From the NCBI RefSeq assembly GCF_006064855.1, contig NZ_CP040753.1:3033373-3097372 (forward strand): DNA of 64,000 bases, given 5' to 3'. The notes beneath the pieces were generated by a model. The model ran no database searches, was not told the DNA's origin, and was given only the letters and a program-made list of their open reading frames with translations. The translations under genes and the position numbers were made by a program. This stretch comes from Sulfitobacter sp. BSw21498. Its GTDB lineage: Bacteria > Pseudomonadota > Alphaproteobacteria > Rhodobacterales > Rhodobacteraceae. Numbering within the stretch: the first letter of the stretch is position 1; every line of letters begins with the position of its first letter. Below, in pieces: positions 18,989-27,669 of the stretch.

Positions 18989-19713
18989 TGGAGTGGCGCG
19001 ATCAGGGCATTTTGCTGAGCACGCGCCGCCACGGCGAAACATCGGCGATTATCCAGGTTTTTACGCCAGAACGCGGGCGTCACGCCGGAATCGTGCGCGG
19101 CGGCACTAGCCGCAAGATCGCGCCAATTCTGCAGCCGGGTGCCCAGTTGGATGTCTCTTGGCGCGCACGATTGGAAGACCACATCGGTGCTTTTACTGTC
19201 GAGCCCGTGCGGAGCCGAGCCGCATTGGCGATGAACGACAGGATGAGCCTCGCGGGATTGAATGCCGTGACAGGTTTGCTGGTTTTTGCGCTGCCTGAAC
19301 GCGAGCCCCATACACCGCTATACCGGCGAACCGAAACGTTGCTGGACCTTCTGGGACAGGGGGACCTGTGGCCGCTTGCCTATCTTCAGTGGGAAATCAG
19401 TTTACTAGACGAACTGGGCTACGGGCTTGATCTTAGCGTTTGTGCTGTAACCGGACGGACAAGCGGGTTGATCTTCGTGTCGCCAAAAACGGGTCGTGCC
19501 GTCACGCGGGAGGGGGCTGGAGAGTGGGTGGACAAAATGTTGCCGCTGTCGCCGGTGCTCCGTGGTGAGGGTGATGCGAGCGACGCAGATATTGCGTTGG
19601 CGTTCAAAACTACGGGCTACTTTCTAGAACGGCATCTGGCGCGAGATCTTGGGGGAAGGCCCTTGCCTGAGGCGCGAGCGCGATACGTGGAGGCCTTCAG
19701 TCGGCAGCGATAA
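18988..19713 (+). CDS. recO: DNA repair protein RecO
   Basis: A 241-residue RecFOR mediator that helps load RecA on SSB-coated gaps. The N-terminal OB domain opens [20 protein letters not shown] and includes [12 protein letters not shown]; the helical C-terminal part contains [10 protein letters not shown] but only one of the zinc-type cysteines common elsewhere. ATG at 18988 overlaps the upstream stop by one base. Its 3' end overlaps the convergent META-domain gene by 17 bases. Confidence 0.93.
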   Translation: MEWRDQGILLSTRRHGETSAIIQVFTPERGRHAGIVRGGTSRKIAPILQPGAQLDVSWRARLEDHIGAFTVEPVRSRAALAMNDRMSLAGLNAVTGLLVFALPEREPHTPLYRRTETLLDLLGQGDLWPLAYLQWEISLLDELGYGLDLSVCAVTGRTSGLIFVSPKTGRAVTREGAGEWVDKMLPLSPVLRGEGDASDADIALAFKTTGYFLERHLARDLGGRPLPEARARYVEAFSRQR

Positions 19714-20092
19714 ACACCATATTAAGGTTCTCGGTGTTAGAAAGGATCATTACATTATCCAGTATTTCGATAACTGTGGTGCGTTCGAGCGCGTTGGTGA
19801 GTGATTTTTCGTGCTGCAGGTCAGGGCAGGATCTTTTGGTGGAGGATACGAGCGTGACTGAGAACCACGGATAGGGCACTGTATTCGACGCGGTGATCCG
19901 GTTGCACGGGCCTTGGATGGTGATTGTTTCTGCGGCTAGGAAGGACAGCGTCGCGTTTGCCGGGAACGGGACGCCGTTCACCTCCTGTAGATCCCAAAGC
20001 CGGTCTGCCGCGCCATATGCCCGAGCGGTTTCATCCCGACTGCACAGGTTTGTCAGAGCCGCCATAAGTAGTAGAGGGATGAATTTGAACAT
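19697..20092 (-). CDS. META-domain (HslJ-like) exported protein
   Basis: A 131-residue protein with an N-terminal hydrophobic signal segment (about 4-16). The mature part has [13 protein letters not shown] and GPCNRITA, resembling the W.L..ingxP and GCN motifs of META/HslJ domains. A Cys at residue 17 follows the signal core, but the preceding residues TNL are a poor lipobox, so lipid attachment is doubtful. It converges with recO and overlaps it by 17 bases. Confidence 0.65.
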   Translation of the reverse strand: MFKFIPLLLMAALTNLCSRDETARAYGAADRLWDLQEVNGVPFPANATLSFLAAETITIQGPCNRITASNTVPYPWFSVTLVSSTKRSCPDLQHEKSLTNALERTTVIEILDNVMILSNTENLNMVFIAAD

Positions 20093-20142
20093 GCTCGGTG
20101 CGAAAGCGGCCCGACGGTGTTAGCCATCAGGCCGCTGTGACA

Positions 20143-21828
20143 CTATCCTAGCAAGCGGCGCGAGATGACCTGCGCCTGGATTTCTGCGGCACCTTCAAAG
20201 ATATTGAGGATACGGGCATCACAGAGGACGCGGCTGATCTTATACTCCAGCGCAAAGCCGTTGCCGCCGTGAATTTGCAGACCGTTGTCGGCCGCGGCCC
20301 AGGCGACACGTGCGCCTAGCAGCTTGGCCATGCCCGCTTCGACATCACAGCGACGACCTTCATCTTTCTCGAAGGCAGAGAAATAAGTGAGCTGACGCGC
20401 GATCATAATCTCGACCGCCATCATCGCAAGTTTAGAAGACACACGAGGGAAGTTGATCAGGGATTTTCCAAATTGCTTGCGGTCGATCGCGTATTGCATG
20501 GAAATGTCGAGCGCGGATTGTGCAACCCCAATGGCGCGCGCGGCCGTCTGGATACGCGCGCTTTCAAAGGTTTCCATTAGCTGTTTAAAGCCTTTGCCCT
20601 CTTCGCCACCCAACAGATTTTCACCTTTGACATGGAAACCATCGAAGGCGAGCTCGTATTCTTTCATACCGCGATAGCCAAGCACTTCGATTTCGCCGCC
20701 GGTCATGCCTTCGGACGGGAAGGGGTTTTCATCATCACCTGGCGTTTTTTCGGCCAAGAACATCGATAATCCTTTGTAATTTGACGTCTGGGGATCGGTC
20801 CGTGCTAAAAGAGTCATGACATGGGTGCGCGCTGCATGCGTGATCCATGTTTTGTTACCAGTCACCTTATAGTCGTCGCCGTCCTTCACTGCGCGGGTGC
20901 GCAGGGAGCCAAGATCAGAACCGGTATTCGGCTCTGTAAATACGGCCGTGGGCAGGGTCTCAGCGCTCGCAATCCGAGGAAGCCACTTTTCTTTCTGAGC
21001 ATCTGTTCCGCCCGCAATGATCAGCTCCGCTGCGATTTCCGAGCGTGTCCCCAGAGACCCAACACCGATATAGCCGCGCGATAATTCTTCGGAGACGACA
21101 CACATAGAGGCTTTGGACAGTCCAAAGCCGCCGTATTTCTCGGGAATTGTCAGGCCGAAAACGCCCATTTCTGCCAACTCATTGATGATCTCAATCGGGA
21201 TCAGCTCGTCCTTGAGGTGCCATTCGTGGGCGAAGGGCTCGACTTTTTCAACAGCGTAGCGGCGGAACTGCTCGCGGATCATCTCAAGCTCTTCATCGAG
21301 GCCGGACCGACCCACGGTGATGTTAGCGGATTGCTCTTGCATCAGTTCAACAAGACGTGTGCGTGCGGCTTGCGTATTGCCCTGCTTTTGCAATGCAGTG
21401 ATGCCAGCGTTCGTGAATGCGGTCTGATCCTCGGCTGCTACGCCGAGATCGTGCAGGCGCAGGATTTCACCTTGGTTCATCTGAATGCCGCCGGTCATCT
21501 GGCACAGATATTCACCGAAGGCGATTTGATGGATCAGCTGTTCAGTTTCGGAAAAGTTTCCTTCGGCCTGAAGTTTTTCTGCCCACAGCTGCATCTGGTG
21601 AAGAGACTGCGCATAGGTGGCAAGCCAAGCAAGCCCATGCGCCGCTGTCTGATTTTCCTCGACAAGTGCGTTTGCCACTTTTCCATCTTGCGATACGATC
21701 GCGCGTACCGCGGTTTTCGCTGCATCTAATAGGCGATCCACGGGAGCCAGTGTTGATTTGGTGATCGCGAGCAAGTCTTCGATCACAACGTCGGTGCCAG
21801 CAATCACGTCTTGTCCATCATGTGCCAT
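20143..21828 (-). CDS. mcd: (2S)-methylsuccinyl-CoA dehydrogenase
   Basis: A 561-residue flavoprotein. Residues ~185-561 are a complete acyl-CoA dehydrogenase, with FTEPNTGSDL, the GNKTWITHA segment and QIHGGNGFALEY near the end; residues 1-170 are an additional helical domain. That extended architecture is characteristic of Mcd of the ethylmalonyl-CoA pathway, which oxidises methylsuccinyl-CoA to mesaconyl-CoA and passes electrons to ETF. It stands alone between the META gene and a divergent permease. A generic long-chain dehydrogenase is the alternative, less likely given the N-terminal domain. Confidence 0.82.
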   Translation of the reverse strand: MAHDGQDVIAGTDVVIEDLLAITKSTLAPVDRLLDAAKTAVRAIVSQDGKVANALVEENQTAAHGLAWLATYAQSLHQMQLWAEKLQAEGNFSETEQLIHQIAFGEYLCQMTGGIQMNQGEILRLHDLGVAAEDQTAFTNAGITALQKQGNTQAARTRLVELMQEQSANITVGRSGLDEELEMIREQFRRYAVEKVEPFAHEWHLKDELIPIEIINELAEMGVFGLTIPEKYGGFGLSKASMCVVSEELSRGYIGVGSLGTRSEIAAELIIAGGTDAQKEKWLPRIASAETLPTAVFTEPNTGSDLGSLRTRAVKDGDDYKVTGNKTWITHAARTHVMTLLARTDPQTSNYKGLSMFLAEKTPGDDENPFPSEGMTGGEIEVLGYRGMKEYELAFDGFHVKGENLLGGEEGKGFKQLMETFESARIQTAARAIGVAQSALDISMQYAIDRKQFGKSLINFPRVSSKLAMMAVEIMIARQLTYFSAFEKDEGRRCDVEAGMAKLLGARVAWAAADNGLQIHGGNGFALEYKISRVLCDARILNIFEGAAEIQAQVISRRLLG

Positions 21829-21977
21829 CTGTAAGCTCCCTTAGTTGGTTAAAGACGACATAAACCTTTCGCAGGTGCAGCACAATAAAGATACGTTTCA
21901 GTGCGGCAATTTGGTTTAAAATTACGTAGATGATTTCGCGTGCGCCTATTGTTAAACTTGGTATGAACAGGCCCATG

Positions 21978-22742
21978 GACATGTTTTTTACCTTAATGAC
22001 ACCGGGAGAATGGGCATTTGCCTTCGGGGTCGGACTTGTAGCTGGGTTTATTAAGGGGGTGGTGGGCTTCGCGATGCCCTTGGTGCTCATATCTGGGCTC
22101 ACAATGTTTCAATCGCCCGAGCTCGCGCTTGCCGGGCTGATCTTTCCAACGGTAGTCACGAACATGTTTCAGGCCTTACGGCAGGGTGTAGCCGCTGCGT
22201 GGCGCAGCGTAAAAATGTTTAAAGTTTTCCTAATCGCCGGAGGGGTAGCACTTTGTCTGTCTGCCCAGACAGTGCGGTTCCTCGCCGCTGATACGATGAT
22301 GTTGGTGATTGGTGTGCCGATAACGCTGTTTGCTTTGTGGCAGGTCACGGGACGAAGTTTTACCCTAACGCATAGATCCACGAAATTAGAGGCCGCCATC
22401 GGGATGTTCGCTGGTGCCATCGGCGGAGTTTCAGCCGTTTGGGGGCCGCCGACGGTTGCCTACCTTACCGCGCTTGGAACGCCCAAACATGATCAGATGC
22501 GTGTACAAGGCGTCATCTATGGGTTGGGCGCTATATTATTGCTGATTTCGCACTTTGGATCGGGCGTACTGCGCGCGGAAACCGTGCCTTTTTCGGCCGT
22601 TATGATCGTGCCATCGTTGATCGGTATGTGGCTAGGTAGCCTGGTGATGGACAAGATTGACCAAGCGTCTTTTAAAAAAACGACGCTGGTCATCCTGTTA
22701 ATTGCGGGCGCAAATTTGGTCCGCCGCGGTGTATTTGGCTAG
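21978..22742 (+). CDS. TauE/SafE-family permease
   Basis: A ~254-residue inner-membrane protein with about eight hydrophobic spans. GVGLVAGFIKGVVGFAMPL in the first half and GAIGGVSAVWGPP in the second are the duplicated Gly-rich motifs of TauE/SafE sulfite or sulfonate exporters. I start it at ATG 21978, just before the first membrane segment; earlier in-frame ATGs at 21930 and 21963 would add a short polar tail. Substrate cannot be told. It converges with the XRE gene. Confidence 0.82.
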   Translation, partial: DMFFTLMTPGEWAFAFGVGLVAGFIKGVVGFAMPLVLISGLTMFQSPELALAGLIFPTVVTNMFQALRQGVAAAWRSVKMFKVFLIAGGVALCLSAQTVRFLAADTMMLVIGVPITLFALWQVTGRSFTLTHRSTKLEAAIGMFAGAIGGVSAVWGPPTVAYLTALGTPKHDQMRVQGVIYGLGAILLLISHFGSGVLRAETVPFSAVMIVPSLIGMWLGSLVMDKIDQASFKKTTLVILLIAGANLVRRGVFG

Positions 22743-22745
22743 CGC

Positions 22746-23105
22746 CTAACTTTGCCGCGCGACGGTTAATCCTGACACATCTTCGATAAATGTCACGATG
22801 CGTGTTTTAAGCGCGTCGTCATTTATCGCGGCCAAAGCGCTGACGATCTCGATGCTGGGGTCGGCCTTGGGGGCGTCGTTTGTGGCGTCATGCAGCCCTT
22901 CGAAGAAATAGGCGGGGGCCACGTCTAGAATTTGAGACAATTCAAATAGACGGCTGGCAGCGACACGGTTTGAGCCAATTTCGTATTTCTGGATTTGCTG
23001 AAAGGATAAATTTAACCGTTTGGCCACATCGGTTTGAGAAAAACGACGCAGCGTACGAATCTGTTTTAGTTTCTTGCCGACGTGGATGTCTACGGGATGC
23101 GACAT
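22746..23105 (-). CDS. XRE-family HTH transcriptional regulator
   Basis: A 119-residue DNA-binding protein. Residues 8-65 form a Cro/C1-type helix-turn-helix (GKKLKQIRTLRRFSQTDVAK, then FQQIQKYEIGSNRV); the remainder is a short helical tail that may dimerise. Alphaproteobacteria carry many such single-domain regulators. It is divergent from the LysR-like gene across a 151-base AT-rich spacer containing repeated motifs, so it may control itself and that gene. Confidence 0.9.
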   Translation of the reverse strand: MSHPVDIHVGKKLKQIRTLRRFSQTDVAKRLNLSFQQIQKYEIGSNRVAASRLFELSQILDVAPAYFFEGLHDATNDAPKADPSIEIVSALAAINDDALKTRIVTFIEDVSGLTVARQS

Positions 23106-23204
23106 TCTGATACCTCCGGTTGTTGTTGTAGTTAGTCATCCTCAAATCTCTCTTTCCGATCAATTGGATAGATTTATTCAATTTGTGGTTACAAAATGTC
23201 CACT

Positions 23205-23240
23205 GATGTATTATCAATAACTCCTTAATGTATTATTAAT
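23205..23240. repeat. Two 14-base near-repeats 22 bases apart between divergent regulators
   Basis: GATGTATTATCAAT (23205-23218) and AATGTATTATTAAT (23227-23240) agree at 12 of 14 positions and are phased 22 bases, about two helical turns. They lie 17-52 bases before the LysR-like start in an AT-rich spacer. Likely tandem operator sites for one of the two flanking regulators; inference from pattern. Confidence 0.45.
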
Positions 23241-23256
23241 TTACCATCGGTGGCCA

Positions 23257-24156
23257 ATGAATAGTGTCGATAACACAGGACTAGGTGAAACCGAAGCGGA
23301 GAGAATCCCGCCGTTACTATATGAAATGGTTAGATCTTTTATCGTTCTCGCGGACACTCTCAATCTTAGTCAAGCTGTGCGCCTGTTGGGAAGTACGAGG
23401 CAGACAGTACGGCGCCATATTGCCCAAATTGAGGACTATCTGGATGCCCCGTTGTTCGATGTCGACGAGCGCCGATATCGTCTAACCCAGCGTGGTGAGG
23501 AAGCCTTACCAGAAGCGCGAGAGTTTCTCGCGCGCGGTAAGGTGTGGATTGGCGGCAATACTAGAAGCTCCGGCGGCCTGTTGCGACTGTCGCACGAAAC
23601 GCCAAATGGTTGGAACTTCTATCAGCAGCAGCGGCCCTTAACGCAGATTTGGGATGGCGAGTCGCCGATGATAAAGGAAGCATTCGTAGCCTGGGTGAGT
23701 AGCGAAGGGCGGTTAGAGCACGAGAATTTCCAGAAAATTCGTCCTTATGTTCTGGTGTATCGCGACACTCCGAGCGGGTGGATCTGCATCGAGGTGGGTC
23801 AGGAATCATTTTATACAAATTGGTGGGGTTGGGAGAATGCGCGTAGTAGCATCGGACGGCTTCTGGCGAATTTTCCCGGCGGGCCCGAGTTCGAGGCGAT
23901 GCTGGATTTTCCCTTTCGGGAGGTGCAGGCTAACGGCGGGGTACGCTTGGACGAGATCGTAACGCAAATACCGCGCGACACAGCTAGCGGAGAACTTATC
24001 CCGCTGGCGTATAAGAGACTTTTAATGGCGAGCCGGTTTCCTGACGGTAGTTTAGCCTTGATCTCAGCAGTAGATAGATCGCGCCATGTGACCATCTCCG
24101 GTCTAGATCAGGCCGCAATGTCGGGCATGCCCGACGACGCCATAGTGCGCTTCTAG
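23257..24156 (+). CDS. LysR-like HTH regulator with atypical C-terminal domain
   Basis: A 299-residue protein. Residues ~20-85 are a LysR-type winged helix (FIVLADTLNLSQAVRLLGST, RRHIAQIEDYLDAPLFD, YRLTQRGEE). The remaining ~200 residues do not resemble the periplasmic-binding-like effector domain usual in LysR proteins; they are Trp-rich (several WGW, WNF and WICIE segments) and I do not recognise the fold. Its divergent XRE neighbour and the co-directional gene 78 bases downstream suggest a small regulatory module. DNA-binding role is well supported, ligand unknown. Confidence 0.75.
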   Translation: MNSVDNTGLGETEAERIPPLLYEMVRSFIVLADTLNLSQAVRLLGSTRQTVRRHIAQIEDYLDAPLFDVDERRYRLTQRGEEALPEAREFLARGKVWIGGNTRSSGGLLRLSHETPNGWNFYQQQRPLTQIWDGESPMIKEAFVAWVSSEGRLEHENFQKIRPYVLVYRDTPSGWICIEVGQESFYTNWWGWENARSSIGRLLANFPGGPEFEAMLDFPFREVQANGGVRLDEIVTQIPRDTASGELIPLAYKRLLMASRFPDGSLALISAVDRSRHVTISGLDQAAMSGMPDDAIVRF

Positions 24157-24234
24157 TCGTCTACCTAAAATTCGAAGCTAACTTTTGTCAAATAGGCTAC
24201 CCTTTGGTGGAATTTCACCAGAGGAGAGTTCAGT

Positions 24235-24951
24235 ATGACGTTGTTGAGTTTTCAGAGCGGCGAACGTTTTATCGCCAGCAGTTCGGAGATCCTGCGCAAA
24301 GCTGGGATCACGTTAACGTTCGGTTATGACTTTAGGGACTATAAGGAACTATTGCAGGACGCGCGACCGGATCATTTAATTGGGCTGCCTTTTGACCCGG
24401 TCACGAATGTCCTGAACGAGAATAACGCCTTTTGGATCGTTGGGCGGAATTCAAAAGGTGAAGTTATGCATACGCAGGCCATGCGTATGTTGGAGTTGAA
24501 CGGAGCAAAACTGGCCGAGTACCTGCGCCGGTCATTCGTAGAATTTCCACCTCCGGGCGTTGATATCGATTTCCACCGCTCGCGGTATCGCGCGGGGCCG
24601 GGGGCGCACCGCATCGCTGGCGACGTGTGCTATCATGGCGAGTTTTGGGTGGGTGCAACACCGCGTGAGTTTAAAACCGCCGGCCTATCATCGCTATTGG
24701 GGCGCTATGCCTTCTGGCAGGCAATGCAGCATTGGGATCCAGACCACGTCATTGCCTTCATGACAAACGCAGTTGTTTATAAGGGGTTCCCAGCACGTCA
24801 TGGCTATATGCATACCGAGCCCGGCACGTTGCGGTGGTTCATTAATGGTCAAGATGCGCCCGTAGAAGGCTTTATGGCGTATATGGAGCGCGAGGATCTA
24901 CGGTTTATTCTCGATATGCCGCTGTCAGACCGTTCGTCGAAGGCGGCGTAG
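24235..24951 (+). CDS. Unrecognised 238-aa protein, partner of LysR-like regulator
   Basis: No named family recognised. The protein is soluble, without signal or membrane segment. Residues ~130-205 (YHGEFWVGATPREFKTAGLS, then repeated aromatic and His positions) have the feel of a GNAT-type acyltransferase core, with a strand, an acceptor-like loop and a helix, but I cannot find a clear acetyl-CoA Q/RxxGxG/A loop. AGAGGAGAG lies seven bases before ATG at 24235. It is 78 bases after the LysR-like gene and followed by a strong terminator. Confidence 0.6.
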   Translation: MTLLSFQSGERFIASSSEILRKAGITLTFGYDFRDYKELLQDARPDHLIGLPFDPVTNVLNENNAFWIVGRNSKGEVMHTQAMRMLELNGAKLAEYLRRSFVEFPPPGVDIDFHRSRYRAGPGAHRIAGDVCYHGEFWVGATPREFKTAGLSSLLGRYAFWQAMQHWDPDHVIAFMTNAVVYKGFPARHGYMHTEPGTLRWFINGQDAPVEGFMAYMEREDLRFILDMPLSDRSSKAA

Positions 24952-24959
24952 GGGGCGCT

Positions 24960-24991
24960 AAAAAAAAGAGCCGCGCTTTTCGCGCGGCTCT
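24960..24991 (-). terminator. Rho-independent terminator of pckA (also between convergent genes)
   Basis: A ten-base-pair stem AGAGCCGCGC (24967-24976) / GCGCGGCTCT (24982-24991) with loop TTTTC. On the minus strand it is followed by a run of eight T (A at 24960-24967 on plus), so it is best read as the pckA terminator; it may also stop transcripts from the plus-strand gene. Confidence 0.85.
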
Positions 24992-24998
24992 GATAGGA

Positions 24999-26597
24999 TC
25001 AGCCGATTGAGGCGGCTTTCACGTCGTCGTCGATATAGGGGAGGTATTGTTCGAAGTTCTCCGCGAACATCTTGACCAGTTTGGCCGCCTGACGATCGTA
25101 GGAAGCAGGATTGTCCCAAGTTCTGCGCGGGTCCAGAAGGATGTCCGCAACCCCCGTCACCGCGACCGGAACGTCAAAGCCGAAGTTCGGGTCTTTGCGG
25201 TATTCAACGCCTGCGAGTGATCCTTCCAGCGCCGCGGTTAGCAGCGCGCGGGTGGCCTTGATCGGCATGCGGCTACCGGTGCCATAAGCGCCGCCGGTCC
25301 AGCCCGTGTTCACTAGCCAGCACGTGGCACCATGCGTTGCAATTTTCTCGCGCAGGAGGTTCCCGTAAACTTCAGGGCGACGTGGCATGAAAGGCGCACC
25401 GAAACAGGTCGAGAATGTAGGCTCGGGTTCGGTTACGCCACGCTCAGTGCCTGCTACCTTGGATGTGAAGCCCGACAGGAAGTGGTACATCGCCTGCGCA
25501 GGTGTCAAACGCGCGATGGGAGGGAGCACACCGAACGCATCGCAGGTTAACATGATGATATTTTTGGGGTGACCGCCGGTCGCTTTGGCGGATGCGTTCG
25601 AGATATAGTGCAGCGGGTAGGCGCAACGCATGTTAGCGGTCAGGCTATCGTCATCGAAATCAAGCTCTTTGGTTTCTTGGTCAAAGATCATATTCTCGAT
25701 GACGGTACCGAACTTTTCAGTCGTCGCGTAAATCTCGGGTTCGGCTTCGCTGCTCAGGTTGATCGTCTTCGCATAGCATCCGCCTTCAAAGTTGAAGGTG
25801 CCATTGTCCGACCAACCATGTTCGTCATCGCCAATAAGCGTGCGGCCGGGGTCAGCGGACAAGGTAGTCTTGCCTGTACCCGACAGGCCGAAGAACACGG
25901 CGGTATCGACGGGGTTGCCGGTGGCATGGTTGGCCGAGCAGTGCATCGGCATGATGCCTTTCTCCGGCAGCAGATAGTTCAGCAGGGTGAACACCGATTT
26001 CTTGTTCTCACCTGCATACTCGGTCCCGCCAATAAGGATCATCTTCTTGTCAAAGTTCATCGCGATAACCGTTTCCGAACGGCAGTCATGCTTTGCCGGA
26101 TCGGCAGAGAAGCTGGGGCAATTGATTACGGTGAAATCTGCAATGAAGCTGTCCAGAGCGTCACGATCCGGACGGCGAAGCATGTGGCGAATAAACAAGC
26201 CATGCCAAGCAAGTTCGGTCACCATGCGCACGTTGATTGCGTGTTTGGGGTCGGCACCGCCGACGAGATCCTGAACGAAGTAGTCTCGACCCTGCATGTG
26301 AGCGAGCATATCTTGATGCAACGCGTCAAACCCTTCGGGGGACATCGCCGCATTGTTTTCCCACCAGATTTTGTCAGCGACGCTATCAGTTTTCACGACA
26401 TGTTTGTCTTTGGGAGAGCGGCCGGTAAACTTACCCGTTGTGACCAGAAACGCACCGCCTTTGCCCAAGGTGCCTTCATCGCGCTTGAGCGCGGCCTCTA
26501 CCAGGGCGGGCTCGATCATGTTGTAATAGACATCACCCAGCCCGCTAATGCCTTGGTCTTCGAGGCGGAATTGCGGATTTACGCGGCCTAACGTCAT
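24999..26597 (-). CDS. pckA: Phosphoenolpyruvate carboxykinase (ATP)
   Basis: A 532-residue gluconeogenic enzyme that converts oxaloacetate and ATP to PEP and CO2. The ATP-type signature is clear: Walker [10 protein letters not shown] (237-245), GDDEHGW kinase-2 segment after it, and GRSPKDKHV near residue 60. GGAGACATC precedes ATG at 26597. It is divergent from chvI over a 362-base spacer; in other alphaproteobacteria pckA is a ChvI-regulated gene, which the layout supports. Confidence 0.97.
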   Translation of the reverse strand: MTLGRVNPQFRLEDQGISGLGDVYYNMIEPALVEAALKRDEGTLGKGGAFLVTTGKFTGRSPKDKHVVKTDSVADKIWWENNAAMSPEGFDALHQDMLAHMQGRDYFVQDLVGGADPKHAINVRMVTELAWHGLFIRHMLRRPDRDALDSFIADFTVINCPSFSADPAKHDCRSETVIAMNFDKKMILIGGTEYAGENKKSVFTLLNYLLPEKGIMPMHCSANHATGNPVDTAVFFGLSGTGKTTLSADPGRTLIGDDEHGWSDNGTFNFEGGCYAKTINLSSEAEPEIYATTEKFGTVIENMIFDQETKELDFDDDSLTANMRCAYPLHYISNASAKATGGHPKNIIMLTCDAFGVLPPIARLTPAQAMYHFLSGFTSKVAGTERGVTEPEPTFSTCFGAPFMPRRPEVYGNLLREKIATHGATCWLVNTGWTGGAYGTGSRMPIKATRALLTAALEGSLAGVEYRKDPNFGFDVPVAVTGVADILLDPRRTWDNPASYDRQAAKLVKMFAENFEQYLPYIDDDVKAASIG

Positions 26598-26959
26598 GTG
26601 ATGTCTCCTGTAGCTGCATCAAAAAGATGCCAATTCTTGCACTAATGGCTCGACCCTTTGGGGCCGTAACTGCCTCTTAGCACGTTGATTTACGTTATGA
26701 ACAGGTAGGTTTCTCTCAGTTAGCGCCATCATCCAACTGTTTGCGGAAACTCTTCTTAATCCGACGTAAAGGCTTGCCGAATAACATAGGGGTTAACCCC
26801 GTAAGTGCGGCAATTTAGCCATTTCTTAACAAATTGTGGCACGATTAAGGCTAAGATGAGGAGCGATTCTCAGTTTCCGATTGATTCGGTCGCGTAAATT
26901 GATGATCAGTAGAAGAAAAAAATATTTAGCAGTTGAGCAGAATATAAAGGGAACAGGCA
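26598..26959. promoter_or_regulatory. pckA-chvI divergent regulatory region
   Basis: A 362-base AT-richer spacer with no gene. It contains a perfect 12-base palindrome GGGGTTAACCCC (26789-26800), roughly midway between the two starts, plus A/T-rich tracts near 26820-26850 and 26905-26950. Both flanking promoters must lie here. I cannot assign -35/-10 boxes with confidence. ChvI binding is inferred from the known regulon of relatives, not seen. Confidence 0.55.
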
Positions 26960-27661
26960 ATGTCAAGAATTGCATTGGTGGACGACGATAGGAATATCCT
27001 GACGTCGGTTTCTATGACTTTGGAAGCCGAAGGTTTCGAGGTCGAAACCTATAATGACGGTCAGGCCGCGTTGGACGCATTCAATAAAAAGCTGCCCGAT
27101 ATGGCGGTGCTGGATATCAAAATGCCTCGTATGGACGGGATGGATCTGTTGCAAAGGCTGCGGCAAAAAACCGCGATGCCCGTGATCTTCCTGACGTCCA
27201 AAGACGATGAAATCGATGAAGTGCTTGGCCTGCGTATGGGGGCCGACGATTATGTCAAAAAGCCCTTCAGTCAACGCCTTTTAGTCGAGCGTATCCGTGC
27301 GTTGTTGCGTCGCCAAGATGCTGTTGAAACGAACGAAGTCGGCGACACTGAAGAAACCAAAGTGATCGAGCGTGGTGACCTTCGGATGGACCCGCTGCGC
27401 CATGCTGTCAGTTGGAAGGGCAAGGATGTCTCGCTGACTGTAACCGAATTTCTGCTATTGCAGGCTTTGGCCCAACGTCCTGGTTTCGTGAAATCGCGCG
27501 ACCAGCTGATGGATGTTGCGTACGATGACCAAGTGTATGTCGACGATCGTACCATCGATAGCCATATCAAACGCTTGCGCAAAAAGATGCGGTCAGCGGA
27601 CGAGGAGTTTTCCGCGATCGAAACGCTGTATGGCATCGGTTACAGATACAACGAAGAGTGA
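26960..27661 (+). CDS. chvI: Response regulator ChvI
   Basis: A 233-residue OmpR-family regulator. The receiver has VDDD near the start, phosphoacceptor D52 in [11 protein letters not shown] and the T/K pair in FLTSKDDE; residues ~130-230 form the winged-helix DNA-binding domain ending GIGYRYNE. With ChvG it senses envelope and acid stress in alphaproteobacteria and affects carbon metabolism and surface polysaccharides. AAGGGAACAGGCA precedes ATG at 26960. The kinase follows after eight bases. Confidence 0.93.
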   Translation: MSRIALVDDDRNILTSVSMTLEAEGFEVETYNDGQAALDAFNKKLPDMAVLDIKMPRMDGMDLLQRLRQKTAMPVIFLTSKDDEIDEVLGLRMGADDYVKKPFSQRLLVERIRALLRRQDAVETNEVGDTEETKVIERGDLRMDPLRHAVSWKGKDVSLTVTEFLLLQALAQRPGFVKSRDQLMDVAYDDQVYVDDRTIDSHIKRLRKKMRSADEEFSAIETLYGIGYRYNEE

Positions 27662-27669
27662 TCTGAGCC

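Noticed and set aside
25569..26591. 340-codon open frame antisense to pckA
   Set aside because: Shadow of a conserved highly expressed gene.
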